Positions 36,596-48,199 of a DNA stretch of 64,000 nt are shown one piece after another. The notes below the pieces were generated by a model. That model worked only from the letters and a program-made list of their open reading frames with translations, was not told the origin of the DNA and did not search any database. The stretch is taken from positions 14,167,100-14,231,099 of the forward strand of contig NC_092250.1 in assembly GCF_036320965.1 (NCBI RefSeq), written 5' to 3'. The position numbers and the translations under genes are program-made. Each line of letters starts with the position of its first letter. Position 1 is the first letter of the stretch. This DNA is from Panulirus ornatus (lineage: Eukaryota > Arthropoda > Malacostraca > Decapoda > Palinuridae).

Positions 36596-37436
36596 TAAGT
36601 TACCGAGCTTATATCATTATTCCCATAGCGTCGTGAGTCTGGTCCTGGCCCGTAATAAGGCTGGATACGAAGCAAAGCAATGTATTTTGTTTTGTATGGC
36701 GCGTTTAGTCCTATTGTCTTTGGGCCTTAGAGGCGAATGGTGTTGGATTTCATTGGCCTTGGGAGCTATATAGAGACGATGGTACAAACTGGCCAAACAT
36801 GAAAGGACTTGGAATAGTAGGTGATCATGGGACTTAATAAGCAGTCATTGGTGACCCCAAGGACATAGGTGGCTTTATTGACCTAACAGCCTCGTGAGGA
36901 CTGATAAGAAAGATAAGGTATTCAATAATAGGATTAACCCAAGAATCAACATTTGTACATTGTCATCCCGTATCAGTAAGTTATGGCAGAGTTAAACATC
37001 CTGTCATGGCAGTACACAAGTCAGGTCCGAAAGAAATCAATTGAGAAAGACGTGATACAATGTGTACATCTCCATCTGGCTCTTCGCCAGCTGAAACCTC
37101 AAACTTCTCCAAAGGATGAAACACTTCAAGTAACCACGAGACTCGGGAGATATACCTTCCAGTCGTAGTATCTTTGTGCTTACACTTGCACAGTATTACC
37201 ACTCCAGGTAGACCAGACTCTATAGACCTAGTGTACCAATTAAAAACACACCGTCCCTCTCACCCACACAGACAGGATGTTCCCTCGCCCTTCCGACCCC
37301 CCCACACACACAGAACCCCCTACGGGAACACAGATTTTACCCCTGAGTGGCCACTTGCAACGCAAGGGAATGTAATTATTCATGAGATTGGTACATAACG
37401 AGAGGCGGCCCACAGACTCCTCACCGGCCGGGCAAA
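36596..37436. other. Unassigned sequence
   Basis: Mixed-composition DNA without microsatellites. No gene recognised on either strand. Confidence 0.5.
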
Positions 37437-38112
37437 ACTCCAATAAGCACATCCACAGTGACACAGCTGTGCACACTGTAAGCACATCCACAGTGACACA
37501 GCTGTGCACACTGTAAGCACATCCACAGTGACACAGCTGTACACACTATAAGCACATCCACAGTGACACAGCTGTACACACTGTAAGCACATCCACAGTG
37601 ACACAGCTGTACACACTATAAGCACATCCACAGTGACACAGCTGTGCACACTGTAAGCACATCCACAGTGACACAGCTGTGCACACTGTAAGCACATCCA
37701 CAGTGACACAGCTGTACACACTGTAAGCACATCCCCAGTGACACAGCTGTGCACAGTGTAAGCACATCACAGTGACACAGCTGTGCACACTGTAAGCACA
37801 TCCACAGTGACACAGCTGTACACACTGTAAGCACATCACAGTGACACAGCTGTGCACACTGTAAGCACATCCACAGTGACACAGCTGTACACACTGTAAG
37901 CACATCCACAGTGACACAGCTGTGCACACTAAGCACATCCACAGTGACACAGCTGTGCACACTGTAAGCACATCCACAGTGACACAGCTGTGCACACTGT
38001 AAGCACATCCACAGTGACACAGCTGTGCACACTGTAAGCACATCCACAGTGACACAGCTGTACACACTGTAAGCACATCCACAGTGACACAGCTGTGCAC
38101 AGTGTAAGCACT
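37437..38112. repeat. 35-bp minisatellite, about 19 copies
   Basis: Unit agcacatccacagtgacaca followed by gctgtgcacactgta. Variants gtgcac/gtacac, one-base deletions (atcacag) and one 32-bp unit. Every unit contains the E-box CAGCTG. The complement gives Cys/Val/Leu-rich frames of up to 184 codons that are artefacts. Confidence 0.97.
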
Positions 38113-38690
38113 GCTGCACTGTTCTTAGCCACAAGAGGAAGTCTTAAACCAGCTTTAGCTTCTGTCGACATGATAAGACCACACCGTTCATGTCCACGAA
38201 GAACAATAGATGATTTGCCCATCTTGTTCATGTCTACGAAGAACAACAGCTGATTGGCCCACCTTGTTCATCCACAAAGAACAACAGCTGATTGGCCCAT
38301 CTTGTTCATCAGCAAAGAACATTAGGTGATTCCCCCACCTTGTTCATCCACGAAGAACATCAGGTGATTGGCCCACCTTGTTCATCCACAAAGAACATCA
38401 GGTGATTGGCCCACCTTGTTCATCCACAAAGAACATCAGGTGATTGGCCCACCTTGTTCATCCACAAAGAACATCAGGTGATTGGCCCACCTTGTTCATC
38501 CACGAAGAACATCAGGTGATTGGCCCACCTTAATCATCCACAAAGAACAACAGTTGATTGTTCCACCTTGTTCATCAGCAAAGAACATCAGCTGATTGGC
38601 CCACCTTGTTCATCCACAAAGAACATCAGCTGATTGACCCACCTTGTTCATCCACAAACAACAACAGCTGATTGTTCCACTTTGTTCATT
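38113..38690. repeat. 38-bp minisatellite, about 12 copies
   Basis: From 38207: unit cttgttcatccacaaagaac followed by atcaggtgattggcccac. More diverged at both ends (acaacagctgattgttcc). Confidence 0.95.
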
Positions 38691-39964
38691 AATCGTTCTT
38701 CCATTGCTCACAGACCGCTGTAGTCATTGATATCAAGCATTGGCAATTTGTGATGCAGCTGGCCCGCTAGTTCTTAGCGGAAAAATTTCCCGAAGATGCT
38801 TTCATAATTTAGCTGATGCTAGAGCTCTACCTATTCTAATCAAGGTGGAATGTAAACACGTACCTCCAGAGCTCAGTATATAAATAGTATGTGATTGGGA
38901 AGGTTGGTAATTTGCTACAAGAGTTAGTGGGTATATGGCCTGGTTCCTGTCCCCTTTGGAAATAGCAAGCAAGATAGTAGCTATCAAAACGCTACTTAGC
39001 TAATATGACCAGGTCACACAGGGATCTATCGTAAGCTTCCCTTCCCTCCATATGGCCATGTAGATAGATAGAAGGCCTTATGAATGGACCATGGTGGTGT
39101 ACAGGGGTAGTAAAGTCACACACTGTTTTTCTATACTGTACGTTTTGCCTAGACCAATGGTTGCATTATAGTTTCAGTGTAAGACACTACGTGACCCCAC
39201 CTTCTCTCTCTCAATGGTGCCTCTTGATCATTTATCATGGTATTTTGATTTTCTATTTCTGTATTGATCAATCTTGTCAAAATGACACAGCTCAGAGCAA
39301 ACCATATAAGAATGAGCACTGTATCTGCGAAAACAAAACGGCCCAATGACGATACACCTTTCACTCCTTGAAATATATCTCACATACACCCTAATGAGGC
39401 TTCAAGTACTTCCTAGGGGTACATGGGCCTCACCTTGGGAGCTACAGGCCTAGAGCATAAATACTTGAGGTTTTTTCAGTAGTTACCCCTTAAAGTGGGA
39501 AGAGAAAATGGGAATATCGAGCAGGATCATTCCCTGAGCCATATAGAAAACTGGATAGCAGGACCAACTATGGTAGATGACTGCTGTGTTATGAGATGTA
39601 GTCCCGTACCATATTATCATGTACGTGAACAGCATGATACATAACGAAGTGATTCTCACACCAGCTGACCCTACAACTGTAGCTTTAACTACCCTATGCA
39701 GTCTTCTGTAACCCAGTTCGGTTCTAATTGAGACAATTTATCATTTAGCTTCCCCACCCTGTGAGAGTTGAATGGAGAGGTGATAAACGTTCCAGCGTAA
39801 CGTTTATCTGTTGTGCTAACGTATGTACAGCGGTTGCACTAACGTTCTCCACCATACGCTCACTTGCGTTCGTTTAGAACATCGAAATCCCCGCGTCAAA
39901 AGCTTTCACTTCTGTCCACGAACACAGGAGAAGTGGTTCCTTCCCTCTCATTTCTAATTTTCCA
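38691..39964. other. Unassigned sequence
   Basis: About 1.3 kb of non-repetitive DNA. No splice-bounded coding sequence or family recognised. Confidence 0.5.
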
Positions 39965-40075
39965 GAAGGAGCAGAGAAGGGGGCCAAATGAGGATATTCC
40001 CTCTTAAGACTCAGTCCTCTGTTCTTCATGCAACCTCGCTAACGTGGGAAATGGCGAATATGTATGAAAAAAAAA
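39965..40075 (+). repeat. Dispersed repeat B, 3' half
   Basis: Plus orientation: agcagagaagggggccaaat, aagactcagtcctctgttct, aacctcgctaacgtgggaaa, tggcgaatatgtatg and A9. Shows the A-rich 3' tail without any (TA)n. Confidence 0.85.
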
Positions 40076-40142
40076 GTCAGTGGGTCGTTAAAGTAATTAC
40101 GGAAATAATCTGAAAAATTTAGAATACACAGTTTTGTCATAA

Positions 40143-42545
40143 ATTGTCGCCACCCCGCCACACATGAAATGACAACCCCCTCTCCCTGCATGCGCGCGAG
40201 GTAGCGCTAGGAAAAGACAACAAAGGCCACATTCATTCACACTCAGTCTCTAGCTGTCATGTATAATGCACCGAAACCACAGCTCCCTTTCCACACCCAG
40301 GCCCCTCAAAACTTTCCATGGTTTACCTCAGACGCTTCACATGCCCTGATTCAATCCATTGACATCGCGTCGACCCCGGTATACCACATCGTCCCAATTC
40401 ACTCTATTCCTTGCACACCTTTCACCATCCTGCATGTTCAGGCCCCGATCGCTCAAATCCTTTTCACTTCATCTTTTCACCTCCAATTTGGTCTCCCACT
40501 TCTCTTGTTCCCTCCACCTCTGACACATATATCCTCTTTGTCAATCTTTCCTCACTCATTCTCTCCATGTGACCAAACCATTCCAAAACACCCTCTTCTG
40601 CTCTCTCAACCGCTCTCTTTTTATTACCACACATCTCTCTTACCCTATTATTACTTACTCGATCAAACCACCTCACACCACATATTGTCCTCAAACATCT
40701 CATTTCCAACACATCCACCCTCCTCCGCACAACCCTATCTATAGCCCACGCCTCGCATCCATATAACATTGTTGAAGCCACTATTCCTTCACACATACCC
40801 ATTTTTGCTTACGGAGATAAAGTTCTCGCCTTCCACACATACTTCAAGGCTCCCAGAACTTTCGCCCCCTACCCAACCCTGTGACGCACTTCCGCTTCCA
40901 TGGTTCCATCCGCTGCCAAATCCACTCCCAGATATCTGAAACACTTCACTTCCTCCAGTTTTTCTCCATTCAAACTTCCCTCCCAGTTGACTTTTCCCTC
41001 AACCCTACTGTACCTAATAACCTTGCTCTTATTCACATTTTCTCTCAGCTTTCTTCTTACACACACTTTACCAAACTCAGTCACCATCTTCTACAGTTTC
41101 TCACCCGAATCAGCCACCAACGCTGTATCATCAGCGAACTACAACTGACTCACTTCCCAAGCCCTTTCATCCACAACAGACTGCATACTTGCCCCTCTCT
41201 CCAAAACTCTTGCATTCACCTCCCTAACAACCCCATCCATAAACAAATTAAACAACCGTGGAGACATCACACGCCCCTGCCGCAAACCGACATTCACTGA
41301 GAACCAATCACTTTCCTCTCTTTCTACTCGTACACATGCCTTACATCCTCGATAAAATCTTTTCACTGCTTCCAGTAACTTGCCTCCCACACCATATACT
41401 CTTAATACCTTCCACAGAGCATCTCTGTCAACTCTATCATATGCCTTCTTCAGATCCATAAACGCTACAACAAATCCATTTGTTTTTCTAAGTATTCTCG
41501 CATGTATTCTCTAAAGCAAACATCTGATCCACACATCCTCTACCACTTCTGAAACCACACTGCTCTTCCCCAGTCTGATGCTCTGTACATGCCTTCACCC
41601 TCTCAATCAATACCCTCCCATATAATTTACCAGGAGTACTCAACAAACTTATACCTCTGTAATTTGAACACTCAGCTTTACCCCCTTTCCCTTTGTACAA
41701 TTGCACTATGCATGCATTCCGCCAATCCTCAGGCACTTCACCTTGAGCCATGCATACATTAAATATCCTCATCAACCAGTCAACAACATAGTCACCCCCC
41801 TTTTTTGACAAATTCCACTCCAATACCATCCAAACCTGTCGCCTTGCCGGCTTTCATCTTCCGCAAAGCTTTCACTACCTATTCTCTGTTTACCAAATCA
41901 TTCTCCCTGACCCTCTCACTTCACACACCACCTCGACCAAAACACCCTATATCTGCCACTTTATCATCACACACATTCAACAAACCTTCAAAATACTCAC
42001 TCCATCACCTCACATCACTACTACTTGTTATTACCTCCCCATTAGCCCCTTTCACCGATGTTCCCATTTGTTCTCTTGTCTTACGCACTTTATTTACTTC
42101 TTTCCAAAACATCTTTTTATTCTCCCTAAAATCTATTCATATTCTCTCACCCCAACTCTCATTTGCCCTCTTTTTCACCTCTTGCCCCTTTCTCTTGACC
42201 TCCTGTCTCTTTCTTTTATACATCGCACAGTCATTTGCACTATTTCCCTACAAACATCGACCAAATGCCTCTCTCTCTCTTTCACTATCAATCTTACTTC
42301 TTCCTACCACTCACAACCCTTTCTAGTCTGCCCACCTCCCACCTTTCTCATGCCACAAGGGTCTTTTGCACAAGCCATCACTGCTTCCCTAAATACATCC
42401 CATTCCTCCCCCGCTCCCTTTACATCCTTTGCTCTCACCTTTTTCCATTCTGCACTCAGTCTCTCCTGGTACTTCTTCACACATGTCTCTTCTTCCCAAG
42501 CTCACTTACTCTCACCACTCTCTTCATCCCAACATTCTCTCTTCT
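40143..42545 (-). mobile_element. Longest LINE copy (non-LTR retrotransposon, RT region)
   Basis: Minus strand, 5' to 3': a pre-RT segment (42545-41830), then RT blocks including NACIVQLYKGKG and NYRGISLLS (41829-41488), MDLKKAYDRVDRDALWKVL and LRQG...LFNLFMDG (41459-41139), [30 protein letters not shown] and a WFGHMERM C-terminal block (to 40464), and the noncoding 3' region. Reverse transcriptases of this class copy their own RNA at a nicked target site. Damage seen: a frameshift near 41460-41487, a stop codon directly before FADD (about 41143), and more frame breaks near 41100 and 40860. The 5' end, including any AP endonuclease, is absent; the copy stops at a (GT)n tract. The C-terminal motifs suggest an RTE-like clade (inference). 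Confidence 0.93.
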
Positions 42546-42546
42546 G

Positions 42547-42581
<35 letters not shown>

Positions 42582-42619
42582 TATTAGTTCCTAGCAATTA
42601 TGGTTGACCCTGTCCAAAG

Positions 42620-42693
<74 letters not shown>
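42546..42693. repeat. (GT)n and (CT)n microsatellites
   Basis: (GT)17 at 42547-42580 at the LINE 5' truncation, then (CT)36 at 42622-42693. Confidence 0.96.
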
Positions 42694-42695
<2 letters not shown>

Positions 42696-42859
42696 AATAG
42701 CGGACGAGTCCATTATTATTTCCTCCCCGGGGGAGGGAACTGAAGCTATGAATGAAGCGACTAGCCATCCTCCCCAGCTCAGGCCATCCGAGAATGCACG
42801 GAGCAGCATTGACCAGGTCTGTTATGACAAGATCCAGTCTGTTAACGAGGCCTTTTGCC

Positions 42860-43445
42860 TACGAGGATTAACCACGGATAATCTCAGAGCAACAAAACAA
42901 GTAAGATAAACATTGATAAGACCTATTAACCACGGATAATTTCTTAAGCATCAAAAGAAGTAAAATAAACATTGATAAGACTTATTAACCACGGATGATC
43001 TCAGAGCAACAAAACAAGTAAGATAAACATTGATAAGACCTATTAACCACGGATAATTTCTTAAGCATCAAAAGAAGTAAAATAAACATTGATAAGACTT
43101 ATTAACCACGGATAATTTCTTAAGCATCAAAAGAAGTAAAATAAACATTGATAAGACTTATTAACCACGGATAATTTCTTAAGCATCAAAAGAAGTAAAA
43201 TAAACATTGATAAGACTTATTAACCACGGATAATTTCTTAAGCATCAAAAGAAGTAAAATAAACATTGATAAGACTTATTAACCACGGATAATTTCTTAA
43301 GCATCAAAAGAAGTAAAATAAACATTGATAAGACTTATTAACCACGGATAATTTCTTAAGCATCAAAAGAAGTAAAATAAACATTGATAAGACTTATTAA
43401 CCACGAACAATTTCTAAACAACAAAACAAGTAAAGATTAACACTG
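42860..43445. repeat. 58-59-bp minisatellite, about 10 copies
   Basis: Two unit types: X with ataatctcagagcaacaaaa (58 bp) and Y with ataatttcttaagcatcaaa (59 bp). Order X Y X Y Y Y Y Y Y and a decayed last unit. All share taaacattgataagac. Confidence 0.96.
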
Positions 43446-43449
43446 ACTT

Positions 43450-43451
<2 letters not shown>

Positions 43452-43505
<54 letters not shown>
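43452..43505. repeat. (CT)n microsatellite
   Basis: About 27 CT dinucleotides. Confidence 0.97.
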
Positions 43506-43507
<2 letters not shown>

Positions 43508-43631
43508 GTTGTCAGAGACCGTGTGTCCGTCAAACAACGGAGTTCCCAACCCAATTGTCAATTAGCACCAATCATGGTACCGATTACAGCCAATTGCACG
43601 GCCCTTATCGTAAGTTATACGACCCGCTTTT

Positions 43632-43633
<2 letters not shown>

Positions 43634-43729
<96 letters not shown>
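43634..43729. repeat. (CT)n-(CA)n compound microsatellite
   Basis: About 23 CT and 24 CA units separated by ata. Confidence 0.97.
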
Positions 43730-43730
<1 letters not shown>

Positions 43731-43868
43731 CTCCTATTTTGATGTAATTGGATGATAAAAAGTCTCTGATATCACTGCGAGAGCTGATGCAGGGGTGGAC
43801 TGAAATGGACTGGGCCCTTACCAATTTTGAAAATACTTACGAACTTTGCTATCGGCTATGTTATTGGT

Positions 43869-43870
<2 letters not shown>

Positions 43871-43946
<76 letters not shown>

Positions 43947-44040
43947 ATGGGGTTGGGTTGGGCCATTTCTTTCGTCTGTTTCCTTGCGCTACCTCGCAAA
44001 CGCGGGAGACAGCGACAAAGCAAAATAATAATAAAAAACA
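43871..44040 (+). mobile_element. (TA)n-(GT)n and LINE 3' end fragment
   Basis: (TA)28 at 43871-43926 and (GT)n to 43946. Then the plus-oriented LINE 3' end: gggccatttctttcgtctgt, gcgctacctcgcaaacgcgg, gagacagcgacaaagc and an AATAA-rich tail to 44040. Confidence 0.88.

Positions 44041-44706
<666 letters not shown>

Positions 44707-44779
<73 letters not shown>
44707..44779. repeat. (CT)n microsatellite
   Basis: About 36 CT dinucleotides. Confidence 0.97.
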
Positions 44780-44782
<3 letters not shown>

Positions 44783-45265
44783 AATTACGACCTAGTCGCC
44801 CCACTTAGCGTCACGACAGTGTTGCCAGAATCGTGAGGGAGGGAGAGAACTCGCACACAAATGTGAAGTTCCCACGAAGTGCAGTTCGTGTGGGATGAAG
44901 AGGCTGGTAATACTGTGTCTTTAGCTACGCATTTGGGTAATGCGAAAAGTAGGGCCTTTGACGTGTACCGATGAGATAAGAAAGTATTTTGGAGGATTTT
45001 CCAATGCTCAGATATCTTTTTTATTCTTATTGGCCAACCATCTGATATTCTGTTCTTATAATAGCATGGATAGAGGGGAGGAGGAGGAGAAGGAGGGAGA
45101 GAAAGAGACGGGACGGTGAAATGGATAGGTGGGAAGTGGAAGAGAAAGATTTGAATGGGGATTGAATGTATTTCTTTCTCGCTTATGATGGATTTTCTGG
45201 AATCATGTGTTTTTTGTGCCTTATTTATACTGTAATACCCACGACAGAGAGAGAGAGAGAGAGAG

Positions 45266-45308
<43 letters not shown>

Positions 45309-45493
45309 TGTATCACTTGGTTGAAAGGAGATGGGCTAAGCTAAGGTAAACAAACATTGTTCAGTTGTGTATATCGTTGGATGGCTGGAGCCTCTCGCTC
45401 CGTATTGCAGATCTCTCTCTCTCTGATTCTATGTCTATCTACCTACCCATCTATCTATCTATCTATCTATCTATATATATATATATATATATA
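44780..45493. other. Unassigned sequence with three short microsatellites
   Basis: (GA)12(GT)16 at 45246-45301 and (ATCT)n(TA)n at 45449-45493. No gene recognised. Confidence 0.55.
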
Positions 45494-45605
45494 GATAGAA
45501 GGGACAGAGAAGGGGGCCATTTGAGGATATTCCCTCAAAGGTCCAGTCCTTTGTTCTTAACGCAACCTCGCTAATGCGGGAAATGGCGAATAGTGTGAAA
45601 GAAAA
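45494..45605 (+). repeat. Dispersed repeat B, 3' half
   Basis: Plus orientation: gacagagaagggggccattt, aacgcaacctcgctaatgcg and ggaaatggcgaatagtgtga, ending in gaaagaaaaaga. Confidence 0.85.
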
Positions 45606-45607
45606 AG

Positions 45608-45715
45608 ATAGAATATTCCTGTGAGTCCACAGGGAAATGAAACTCGATAAGTTCCCAAGTGCAGTTTCAGGTAATAATCACATCATCATGGGAGACGAAA
45701 GAAAGAAATATGTCA
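45608..45715 (+). repeat. Dispersed repeat C, outer part of one arm
   Basis: attcctgtgagtccacaggg to aagaaatatgtcagc. The join to repeat B carries no (TA)n. Confidence 0.82.
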
Positions 45716-46266
45716 GCTAAAAACATATTACAGTTTGCAAATCAACTGACAAGACCAAACAAAATCTAACTCCTGAACAAAGATTTTTCAGTCTTTGCAA
45801 ATGTTTTTTTTTTTTTCAGTGATAATATCACAGTCAATAAAAGAGGCTGTCATGTCGCAAGCCATCAGCAGTGTCGCTTATAATGATACAGTGAATCCCT
45901 GGTAATCCAGCCATCGTTTCTGCGTTTCTTGTCGTTCCTTTAGGATTTTATGATCCAATGCCTGAATTCCCTAAAAGACAGGAGAGCGGATTTCGCCCAA
46001 TACACACACTACAATGTCACTTCAGAGAACCTAGGTTATATCTCTAGATATCTATTGTAATGTTCATTTTTTTGTATCAGTTATATTCAAATATCTATTG
46101 TAATGTTCATTTATCGTATATTTAGATATCTATAACGTTCATTTATCGTAAGTTATATTAACTGATAATGTTCCGTTAGCCCTCCCCGCACACACGAGAC
46201 CGTACATCAGAGCGACTCAAGTGATGGTTAATGACTTCCTCTTTGTGGCATTTAAATCGAACTGGT

Positions 46267-46270
<4 letters not shown>
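45716..46270. other. Unassigned sequence with a short tandem repeat
   Basis: 46040-46160 holds about three copies of a 40-50-bp unit with agatatctattgtaatgttc. No gene recognised. Confidence 0.55.
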
Positions 46271-46298
<28 letters not shown>

Positions 46299-46350
46299 AG
46301 CGTAGACGGCAGGGGCAGCTGAGGTCCTATTCAAGGCCATCCCATTGACA

Positions 46351-46430
<80 letters not shown>
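46271..46430. repeat. (GT)n and (TA)n microsatellites
   Basis: (GT)14 at 46270-46297; (TA)39 at 46352-46430, the latter at the 3' tail of a minus-strand SINE. Confidence 0.96.
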
Positions 46431-46432
<2 letters not shown>

Positions 46433-46562
46433 TAGCCTGAATCCGTTACCCATTTTATCGACCATCCCCCTAGGAGTGGATGAACAGCTGGGTTGGCTGA
46501 GGACCGACTGCCGCAACTAGGATTCGAACCTATGCGCTCGACCCTGGGCGGCCCGTGAATTC
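46431..46562 (-). mobile_element. tRNA-derived SINE
   Basis: On the minus strand: gggccgcccagggtcgagcg, a B box (ggttcgaatcctagttgcgg), ggatggtcgataaaatgggt and caggctagga, then (TA)n. The tail region ggtcgataaaa matches the plus-strand SINE at 17163-17317. Confidence 0.75.
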
Positions 46563-46974
46563 GTCACGGTCAGGAAGCGTCTGGGGTAATACAGGGAAAG
46601 GTCTGTGGGGCCGGGATGTGGTTTAGGGAGCTGTGGTTTCGGTGCATTACACATGACAGCTAAAAGAGACTGAGTGTGAACGATTGTGGTCTTTTTTGTC
46701 TGTGTTCCTGGCGCTACCTCGCTGAAGCAGGGGATGGCGATGCTATTTCCTGTGTGGCGGGGTAGCGACAGGAATGGATGAAGGCAAGCAAGTATGAATA
46801 TGTACATGTGTATATATGATATGTCTGTGTATGTGTATGTTGATATGTATATGTATGTATGTTTATGTATAGGAGTTTATGTATACATATGTATATATGA
46901 GTGGATGGGCCATTCTTCGTTTGTTTCCTGGAGCTACCTCGCTGACGCGGGAAACAGCGATTATGTATAATCAA

Positions 46975-46975
<1 letters not shown>
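46563..46975 (+). mobile_element. LINE-like 3' region, variant subfamily
   Basis: Plus orientation: cgtctggggtaatac, ggtctgtggggccgggatgt, gcattacacatgacagct, ggcgctacctcgctgaagca, then tgtatgtatg-rich DNA, ending gctacctcgctgacgcggga, aacagcgattatgtata and (TA)n. Same architecture as the main LINE 3' end but with a diverged terminus; 47749-48192 is its minus-strand partner. Confidence 0.8.

Positions 46976-46977
<2 letters not shown>

Positions 46978-47040
<63 letters not shown>
46978..47040. repeat. (TA)n microsatellite
   Basis: About 31 TA units at the LINE-like 3' end. Confidence 0.97.
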
Positions 47041-47043
<3 letters not shown>

Positions 47044-47469
47044 CTTGCTTGCGCAAGTATCCATTTCCCAACCAGTCCCAAAAAGGGGAGGATGAACAGC
47101 TTTGTTGACTGTTGGCTGCCCCGTCCAGAGCGCCACTCAATATAGACTCATGTTATTCGTTTACATATCTATTTGTGTTTACATATTTGCCTATCCATCC
47201 ATTCATATTTACATATATGCACACATACACACACATACATATGAATATTTGTTAGTGCGTTAGACAAGAAGAGTAGATAAATACTTGGCGACAATACGCG
47301 AAGTCCTCTCTCCAAAAAAATATTAACTACAGGAAAATCCTATTAGTGTTGTGTCAGGATCCCGATACTGTAACGTAAACATATGACTGTCTGTTTCCAC
47401 TGGAATATATATATATCACCCCCCTCACCCCTCCTCGGCGTTATAATGGCAACTGTTGCATTCAAAATG

Positions 47470-47471
<2 letters not shown>
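47041..47471. other. Unassigned sequence
   Basis: 47070-47150 shares gatgaacagct/ttg/ctg wording with the SINE body at 46480. The rest is not recognised. Confidence 0.45.

Positions 47472-47544
<73 letters not shown>
47472..47544. repeat. (CT)n microsatellite
   Basis: About 36 CT dinucleotides. Confidence 0.97.
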
Positions 47545-47548
<4 letters not shown>

Positions 47549-47662
47549 TTCAGGCCCTGCGAGTTAAATCATTGTAAATATTGACTGATGTACTTGAGGT
47601 CCGCGAATACCTAACGTACGATGGTAAATGAAAAGCTGCGTCGTATGGAAATGAATACTTCG

Positions 47663-47667
<5 letters not shown>

Positions 47668-47748
<81 letters not shown>
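47668..47748. repeat. (CA)n-(TA)n compound microsatellite
   Basis: About 20 CA and 21 TA units, at the 3' tail of the minus-strand LINE-like copy. Confidence 0.97.
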
Positions 47749-47751
<3 letters not shown>

Positions 47752-48192
47752 TGATTATACATAATCGCTGTTTCCCGCGGCAGCTAGGTAGCGTCAGGAA
47801 ACATGAGGAATGGCCCATCCACTCATATACGCGTATATATACATAAACGCCCACATACGTACACACACATATCAACACATGCATACATAAACATTCACAG
47901 ACATATACATACATAGGCATGTACATATTCTTACTTGCTTGCCTTCATCCATTCCTATCGCTACCTCGCCCCACAGGAAACAGCATCGCCATCCCCCACT
48001 TCAACGTGGTAGCGCTAGAAAAACAGACAAAAAAAGGCCACTTTCGTTCACACTCAGTCTCTAGTTCTGATGTGTAATGCACCGAAACCACAGCTCCCTA
48101 ATCCACATCCAGGCCCCACAGACCTTTCCATGGTTTACCCCATACACTTCACATGCCCTGGTTCAGTCCAATGACATCACGTCGACCTGAGG
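47749..48192 (-). mobile_element. LINE-like 3' region, variant subfamily
   Basis: Minus-strand version of 46563-46975: acataatcgctgtttcccgc, gaatggcccatccactcata, tcgctacctcgccccacagg, cactcagtctctagt, accgaaaccacagctcccta, and the join gacatcacgtcgacc at the right end, next to the Gypsy remnant. Confidence 0.82.
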
Positions 48193-48199
48193 TGTTTAG

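Noticed and set aside
37240..37509. Cys/Val/Leu-rich minus-strand frames as antimicrobial or toxin-like peptides
   Set aside because: The cysteines come from the 35-bp minisatellite read on its complement; no signal peptide or family pattern.
37437..38112. Regular repeats that superficially resemble a CRISPR array
   Set aside because: The units are contiguous with no unique spacers, there are no cas genes, and the DNA is eukaryotic. The same applies to the other minisatellites.
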